The notes under the pieces: model-generated
Told to the model about the DNA's origin: nothing
The model's database searches: none
Seen by the model: the letters and a program-made list of their open reading frames with translations, nothing else
Assembly (NCBI GenBank): GCA_036768485.1
Contig: JAVLUZ010000157.1
Location: forward strand, 13,814,011-13,878,010
DNA: 64,000 bases
Reading direction: 5' to 3'
DNA from: Mermis nigrescens
Lineage: Eukaryota; Nematoda; Enoplea; Mermithida; Mermithidae
Translations under genes and position numbers: made by a program
In this document: piece by piece, positions 58,056 through 64,000 of the stretch
Layout: each line of letters starts with the position of its first letter
Position numbering within the stretch: position 1 is the first letter of the stretch

Positions 58056-58793
58056 GTGAGTTTATTAGCCTATCGTATGTTTTGACAAAAACACGCGGGA
58101 ACTGGTCAGGTCTCAGAATCCAAAAGACCACCGAGAATGCAACAGACCGCTCAGCTGCAATATTCAAAAATTTTCTTCCGTTTATCGCGCGTTTTGAGAA
58201 TTGTTACTAATAAAGTATCTGTTCACAAACAGTAAAAATAATATCATTGAAGCGATTAATCAATTAAAAACGGTTTTAATGATAAGAACTCTCATTCTTA
58301 TCCAGTACTGAATAAAACGCTTTAAAAAAATGATGATCCAAAAAAATTGTCGAAAACGCTTTAAACACTATACTTTCTTAGCTTCTCTGAAGCATTGTAA
58401 ATTCTCGCGGAGGGCGGTCAGCAGCTTTCTTTGTTTAGGGAGTGAGGGAGATGCCATTCTGGGAGGGTCGACGTTTTTCGTCCAAGAGCACGTTTGTTCG
58501 CCCATCTCTTAAAATATTACAAACCAGATAGACTTCTACCTTCATAAGCAATCTATTTGCAGGAAAAGTATTGAAAGATGAAATAAGCCTGCAAGAATAC
58601 AACGTCTCTGAAAACGATCAGTTGCGCTTAATTCCAGGCGTCCGCGGTTATATGCAAATTAAGATATGGACCTTCGACAATAAATCATTCATTTTAGATG
58701 ACATACAGCCCACTGATGCCTTGCAAAGCGTTAAGAGGAAAATATATCGAAGGACGGGAATAGTACCCGAACAACAGCGTTTGGTTTTCAATG
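57876..58793 (+). CDS. Diverged polyubiquitin-like gene, both ends incomplete
   Basis: Two exons, 57876-58055 and 58563-58793, in phase (CAA A + GA). The product is built from tandem ubiquitin-like units: a unit tail (NKTEGNELRLSKNL); a full unit (SIKVRTIEDKWLKIEVSPLE, then DVKLKIQQITGVERKDLFL, then DEISLQEYNVSENDQLRL); and a third unit starting GYMQIKIWTFDNKSFILDD and reaching RRTGIVPEQQRLVFNG. The order and key words match ubiquitin (DVKxKIxxxxGIPPDQQRLIF, LxDYNI, LRGGMQIF), but the unit junction reads PGVRGYMQIK instead of a cleavable RLRGG. The second exon is exactly 77 codons, about one ubiquitin repeat, and both introns cut the same codon position after LTFQ / LVFN. The first intron side suggests a Tyr-Asn (YN) junction, so a further exon lies upstream. 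No stop was found downstream. Confidence 0.78.
58563..58793 (+). CDS. Ubiquitin-like gene exon B
   Basis: 231 nt after ATTTGCAG, ending AAT G at GTGAAT, in the same phase and unit position as exon A. Covers the second half of one unit and the first half of the next across RLIPGVRGYMQIKIW. Confidence 0.78.
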
Positions 58794-58884
58794 GTGAATC
58801 TGTTTGTAATCCTAAGCACAGGAATTGCAGTTCAACCTTGAACTTTTCTGACAATATTGCCAAAGAGGCCCTGAACCGGGCACG

Positions 58885-59115
58885 CGCCTAGGAGGTTGAA
58901 GGTCTAAACCTCTGGAAGGGGAAATATAAAAACAAATTGGTGTTAAACAATGGAAAATCAAGGCCAAAAACGGATGAAAATGAAATTTTTCGCACAAGTG
59001 CCTAAAATGGATAAAAGCAGTGGATTAACAATTTTCTTATGCTCTGTTAGCATTACGCCAGTTCCTAAGGTCATTTACGCTCGAAACCGCCCTCTGGCTG
59101 ACCCTTAAAAACTGA
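58885..59115 (-). repeat. Family B dispersed repeat
   Basis: AAATATAAAAACAAATTGGTG, GGAAAATCAAGGCCAAAAAC, TTACGCCAGTTCCTAAGGTC in the B order. It lies just after the last ubiquitin-like exon found. Confidence 0.5.
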
Positions 59116-59226
59116 CTGTGCTGTGTAGCTACGGCCTAAAACCGATGCCCATGGTGCTATGCACATGCCTATTAACAAAAATTAAATAAATGTGGCTTTC
59201 ACGAGGAACTCTTTCGTATATATCTC

Positions 59227-60531
59227 TACTAGCAAGAAAAAATGCTCTGATGGAACAAAAAAAGGTAGAATATACTTGGAACAAAGAATTATCAAGGACG
59301 TAAAAGGAGGGGACTGGAAAAAGCTCCTATCTACAGAAGTCACAAAATTTGGTAAAACTCAGAAATTTCCTAAACAAAGAAAAAATGAAAGTAAGTAAAT
59401 CAAAGAAAAAACCTACCTGTGCCTAAAACTGCAAGATCTGCTAAAAATCAGACTTTTTCTGAGCAACGCAAAAATCGAAGTATATTCTGCGGCCTGCAGA
59501 ATATACATCTGTCGTCATCCTGTCGAACAAAGATAAAACATTGGGCTAGATAACTGAACCACTCACTCTGCAAAAGCAGATACCGCCATAGCTGAGCAGC
59601 GCCATGTTGCAATATTTTTCAGGGTCAAAAATAGTAATTATGGTATGTTGGAAAAACGGCAATTTTCGACGTTTCTGATTGAACACTGGTGCATACCCCT
59701 AACCTCCCATGCCTAATGGTTATCAGTTTACATAGGCAGGAATGGAATCCGGGTGGTCTGGTGGGATTAAACGCCAGAAGAGTACTGAATGGACGCATAC
59801 ATTATATAGAAATCACAGTCTTTCGTTGCGGTATCGCAGATAATCGTAGGATATAACTTTTTGTAATATTTATCTAGCCACAATATCGAATAAATTAACG
59901 TTGAAAGTGATCAGCAAAAACGCAGATTCGAGATTTAGTTTATAGGCTTTATATTAAGCATTAGACACCATACCTAGACGTAGGGGGTTTGGGGAGTATG
60001 CAACCAAAGGCAAAATACCCAACAAGAAAACGCAAATACCCAACAATACCTCCAGAATTCAATTTTTTAAATCTTTCTGCTCTTTTTGGTTTTTTTGGTA
60101 GGTACCAATAGACATAGCTCGACAAGAAACGTTCAAAAATGGTGTTTTCTTCGCCATAGCACTATTTTTAAGGCCAATATTCCAATTTGAAAACCCCCTC
60201 AGAATTTTGGAACCGCCCACTGTATGGTGGACAATATGAGAAGGTTCACCTATTTTTTTCAGAGGCCGCAGAATATACTTCGATTTTTGCGTTGCTTAGA
60301 AAAAGTCTGATTTTTAGCAGATCTTGCAGTTTTAGGCACAGGTAGGTTTTTTCTTTGATTTACTTACTTTCATTTTTTCTTTGTTTAGGAAATTTCTGAG
60401 TTTTAGCAAATTTTGTGACATTTGTAGATAGAAGTTTTTTCTAGTCCCCTCCTTTTACGTCCTTAATAATTCTTTGTTCCAAGTATATTCTACCTTTTTT
60501 TGTTCCATCGGAGCATTTTTTCTTGCTAGTA
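59227..60531. repeat. Long inverted duplication, ~269-bp arms
   Basis: Left arm 59227-59495 and right arm 60263-60531 are inverted copies with only scattered mismatches. The shared start is TACTAGCAAGAAAAAATGCT and the shared end TCGAAGTATATTCTGCGGCC. The 767-bp spacer holds a family A element (59969-60226). In the left arm a frame (SDGTKKGRIYLEQRIIKDVK, then GGDWKKLLSTEVTKFG) is open up to a GTAAGT donor-like site at 59393. The right arm breaks that frame with TAG. The unit could be a duplicated exon or a foldback transposon. Confidence 0.88.
59969..60226 (-). mobile_element. Family A small hAT-like element, diverged
   Basis: Starts CATACCTAGACGTAGGGG and ends CCGCCCACTGTATG. It keeps CTCGACAAGAAACGTTCAAAA and GCCATAGCACTATTTTTAAGG. 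The flanks match poorly, so it is older than the copy at 46005. A short A-like fragment also lies at 59640-59720. Confidence 0.65.
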
Positions 60532-60534
60532 CCC

Positions 60535-61085
60535 AACTTTTTGTTGGCAAAAAATAGTAGTTATTCCTATCTTTGTCAGTGTTGTAGCGGATGTCATTAG
60601 GTACTGTTTCCATCTTAGCAATTTATACTTGCATTCGCATTCGCTCAACTCACTCTATCAATACCCGCATTAACACTACGTACAATAATTAAGCTTATTC
60701 AACAAGTCAAAGAACGTCAAATCAATTACCTGCGGATCAAAGCATTTATGATAAATTTACACATGCATGATAACGTAACCAACACTTATAACAATTTCTA
60801 AAGCAAACCATTATGAATGCGGAGCAACATGCATGAATAACAATTTTTGAATCACTGTACTCAAAAAACTGGAGTGACTTTAGCTGAAGCAACAATCATT
60901 ATATTGTACTTAACAATTACATGACACATGAATGTTTACTTTTCAAAACTATATTACTGTAGGCAATTTTTCAATCACTCTTGTGGTCACTTGATAATGA
61001 GCTAAAAATTGATTCTCATGCACAGAATTACATGAAATACAATAGACTGTAGCATCAACAGTAAGCCAAACCTATGTTCTAATCG
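60535..61085. other. Stretch with no gene recognised
   Basis: AT-rich unique DNA after the inverted duplication. Confidence 0.35.
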
Positions 61086-61089
61086 TTAT

Positions 61090-61640
61090 AAGACCACTTT
61101 TTGAAAAGCGTCATTGTAAACGAACGTGCCCAACTGGCATCTCACACTTGATTTATTGTTTTTTTTAATTTAAGAAAAATATCATGTTTTTGCAAGGCTC
61201 TAGGTCAAAAGTTCATATGCAGTGTTTATTTACATAAACAGAATGCAGAGAAGATTATAGTCGGATTCGTAAATCTGACATTAGGCGGATATTACAATCA
61301 ACATTTATAAAGACATCACGTCTCAACAATGGTCTGATGACAAATTAACATTAGGTGTAAAACAGTTTACACCACTGTTGTGCAAAAAATGTGTCTAACC
61401 GACTTCTCACACTCGATTCCTTAAAAATTTCTAGTCATGAGGAAAAAATTAGGTTTCCGCAAGGCTCTAAAACGAAGATTAATATGTAGTGTAAACGATA
61501 TGTTAACACCTAGTGTAAAAAAGATTTTAGTCAGAATCGTAATTTTAATATTGCTTCTATATTACGACCAACTTTTATGAAAATAGTGAGTCTCCATAAT
61601 GTCGTAAGGATAAATTAACATTGGTTTAAACCACTTTACT
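61090..61640 (+). repeat. Two tandem ~264-bp repeat units
   Basis: CATCTCACACTTGATT (61138) recurs as CTTCTCACACTCGATT (61402). The following TTTTTGCAAGGCTCTA / TTTCCGCAAGGCTCTA and GATGACAAATTAACATTAGG / AAGGATAAATTAACATTGG recur at the same offset. Confidence 0.65.
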
Positions 61641-61649
61641 GAACTGTTG

Positions 61650-62815
61650 AGTATAAACATACGCCCCAAAATTGCGTATGGAATTTGGTTTCAGGTTCAT
61701 TTACAGACTTGAGAATCATGTCCCTGACTCATAACCGGAGAAGCTGGCAGAAAGAAACAAGACAGAAACCTGTTTAAAGCACCCCATTCGTGACTTTACA
61801 CTCGCTTAATATTGATTTAGACATACGCATGTCACTATGACATACACCCCATATAAGGCACTTTATTTTTCTTCTATTGGACCTATTCTGACTTCTGAAA
61901 GGAGGAAGTGGCGAACAAAACCCAGACAAAGACAAATTTTCCATCATTCAGAACATTGTAAACTTTAAAAATCCGTACCGTATTCCCCATTGAGTGTAAA
62001 GAAATTCGGTTTGGTACAGTTTGTAGCTTTCGAGTCGTATTACGTTTCTATGTGCAAAAATTCTGTTGCAAAAATTATTTGATATGATTTACCAATCAAA
62101 ATTGGGGAAAAACGTGTTTTTTCGCCCATTTTTCACGTCTGATTACGAACTTTACACCCCCATAAATTTCTCAATATTGCGTTTTTTGAACGCGCTTTGC
62201 TGCGACGTGTAGCCCCTGGAAGCTGTTTGATTACTGTTATACTCATTTTAGCCTGACTCATAAGCGGAAAAAGATGGCAGAGAATTCTTAATTACAATCT
62301 GTTTTTTACACCGTCGACTAGAGTGTGAACTTTAAACCCCAGGACCTAACTCCCTATTGAGCATACTCTGCTTGTAAGCAGATTGTAGCCCTTGATCCGC
62401 TCTACATTTCTGTCAGAAAACATTTTTGAAACTCATAACAGGAGTTAGTATCAGACATAAACAAGTTGAAAACTCGACCAAAATGTGCTTTTTCACCTCC
62501 AGATTTTCGCACTCTTTACACTCCCGTTCGAGAACTAAAGCGAATTTCAGCAAACAAAAAAGTCAATTTGTAGCATCCCTCCCTCTACAAATCTGTGCCA
62601 TTAATTTATTTGAGGAGTCAATACTGAGTTGTCCACATGCCGCCTCAAAAATCTCCCAAAATTTATCCCATGTTATAACGTTACACAAAAACTTTACACC
62701 TTCTTTACACAGCCAGTTTTGAGTTTAAAGAAAAACAAAGAAACACGGACAGCGAATTTTTTTATTATCTATCTTTTAAAAAGAATCGCACATTCTAGAT
62801 GGGTCCTGTTATAGC
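61650..62815 (+). repeat. Diverged repeat units with TTTACAC motifs
   Basis: Recurring pieces include CTGACTCATAACCGGAGAAG (61727) and CTGACTCATAAGCGGAAAAA (62253), several ACTTTACACYC words, and TGTAGC...CTATGTGCAAAAA-like stretches. The period is irregular, so units have been rearranged. Confidence 0.45.
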
Positions 62816-64000
62816 TGTAGGGGGGTGTACAGGTGTTAGGGGTACCCAAGTGTATTATAGGTAGGCGCTAACGCGCTACCTATGATTTTCTTGTCAAACA
62901 TCAGTTATTGCTTTTTCTGACTCTGATCGATATCACCAGGTACAAGGCCAAACTAAGGCTCTTTGTGTAATCTTTCATTTGCAAAATTTGCATACGTTAC
63001 AAGACTTGGTATGCAAATCCTTGTTTTAATATGAAGCTGTGTTTGAGTGAAAATTCGTTTTTGATTTGCTCTTACCATCAGTTACGCCAGGCTCTCGTAG
63101 AAGGCTCCTTTTGGCGAGGAATGCAGATACATCAAGTATATAATCATAGTTTCTCTCTGATGACCGCGCTTATTCATGTACTTTGTTTTACCTGTGCTTC
63201 TATGTGTTTTTATGTTTATTCCTGCTTACTTCAGCGCGTTTATTTATATTCATTTTTTAACCTAGTTCATGGATTCGCTGGGTAAACCAATTTTTTATTA
63301 CTATTCCGTTGAGCAAGAAATAAATTGAGTTCTACAGTAATAAAGAGATTAGTTTTCTGCACACTTACTTAAACAATAGACTATAGACTCTTGCGCCTCG
63401 TAAATCTTTTAATTTCTTTTAACCCTCTTTTATGCATATTCGTGCCATTGCTCGTATCTGTTTGTTTCCTTCATCCATTAGCATGCTTCACTTTTACCTC
63501 TTTCTGCATTTCTCGTCTTCTTCTTCTATTTCATTTTTTATCTAGTTCATTATATGTATCTATTTTTTATATATTTTATTTATTTAAATTTTATTTTTTA
63601 CCATTCCCAATTGTCTTCCTTTCTCCTTTTCTCTTTTTTTTATTTTGTCAAATTGATGACTTCCGATCACTATTTTCATTAATCGCGGTAATATTAAATT
63701 TAGAATCATCCAGTGTGAAGTACTTAAAATAAATTGTGTTCCCTGAGTATGCGCAACTGCCATTAATTATTTTTTCGTAAGTCTGGTGATAAAATCTCGA
63801 AAAAGCAATGCGAAAAGTTAATTATCTCGATTTCACCTTGGCTGGATCGCAGGCGCTTTTGTTCACACGATGCACCTGAAACTTCGAGTTGTGAGCGTTC
63901 GGAGTCTGGGAAAGGGGGGGTTGAGGATTCCCGAGTGTACGGCGGACCCTTCTAAAATTAATACACCCCAGCATTGAGAATATTTGGTAGTATTTTTTTG
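62816..64000. other. Stretch with no gene recognised
   Basis: 63380-63640 is strongly pyrimidine-rich on the plus strand; its open frame is a low-complexity artefact. 63890-64000 begins an E-type repeat (GGGGGGTTGAGGATTCCCGA, AATTAATACACCCCAGC) that runs off the window. Confidence 0.4.

Noticed and set aside
63391..63732. 113-codon hydrophobic open frame
   Set aside because: It is a translation of a pyrimidine-rich low-complexity stretch (TTT/TTC/CTT runs).

Overview
The window is AT-rich, repeat-dense eukaryotic genomic DNA. Short GT-AG-spliced exons sit in kilobase introns, there is an intron-containing tRNA-Leu, and most of the sequence is small transposon debris. It looks like an invertebrate animal. 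A nematode would fit (MPPED-type phosphoesterase, DOMON protein, intron in tRNA-Leu-CAA, many TACTGTAG-like words), but the sequence does not fix the taxon. Coding exons stand out by higher GC and clean codon phase. They make up only a few percent of the window.

Four spliced protein genes can be supported. (1) A minus-strand DOMON-domain protein runs from 7934 down to 1371, with a signal-peptide exon and three DOMON exons; its 3' end was not found. (2) A minus-strand MPPED/UPF0046-type metallophosphoesterase runs from 18009 down to the stop at 13086 in five exons carrying all five catalytic motifs; its 5' end is unresolved, and an exon at 23133-23285 is one candidate. (3) A plus-strand class-V, isopenicillin-N-epimerase-like PLP enzyme of about 474 residues runs from 29209 to 41288 in five exons. 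Its last intron has no AG acceptor where phase demands one. (4) A plus-strand diverged polyubiquitin, 57876-58793, has tandem ubiquitin-like units and introns at the same place in successive units. RNA genes are tRNA-Leu(CAA) at 42099-42215 (minus) and a decayed tRNA-Asp-like Pol III unit at 10962-11032 inside an inverted-repeat element. Five further exon-like pieces are listed at low confidence.

Layout: 1-9 kb DOMON gene; 9-13 kb repeats, the tRNA-like unit and a foldback element; 13-18 kb phosphoesterase; 18-25 kb nested small repeats; 25-29 kb trinucleotide arrays and unique AT-rich DNA; 29-41 kb PLP enzyme with repeats in its introns; 42 kb tRNA-Leu; 43.2-45.6 kb a palindromic tandem array of about 181-bp units; 46-53 kb repeats and one orphan exon; 54.4-55.3 kb a mariner fossil with a younger small element inserted in or beside it; 57.9-58.8 kb ubiquitin-like gene; 59.2-60.5 kb a long inverted duplication; 61-62.8 kb diverged tandem units.

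The commonest repeats are 150-270 bp elements with CAYACSTGGGC-type terminal inverted repeats. Copies at 46005-46274 and 55143-55299 have perfect 8-bp target duplications, which points to a hAT-type mobilising transposase. The four main genes do not form an obvious pathway.
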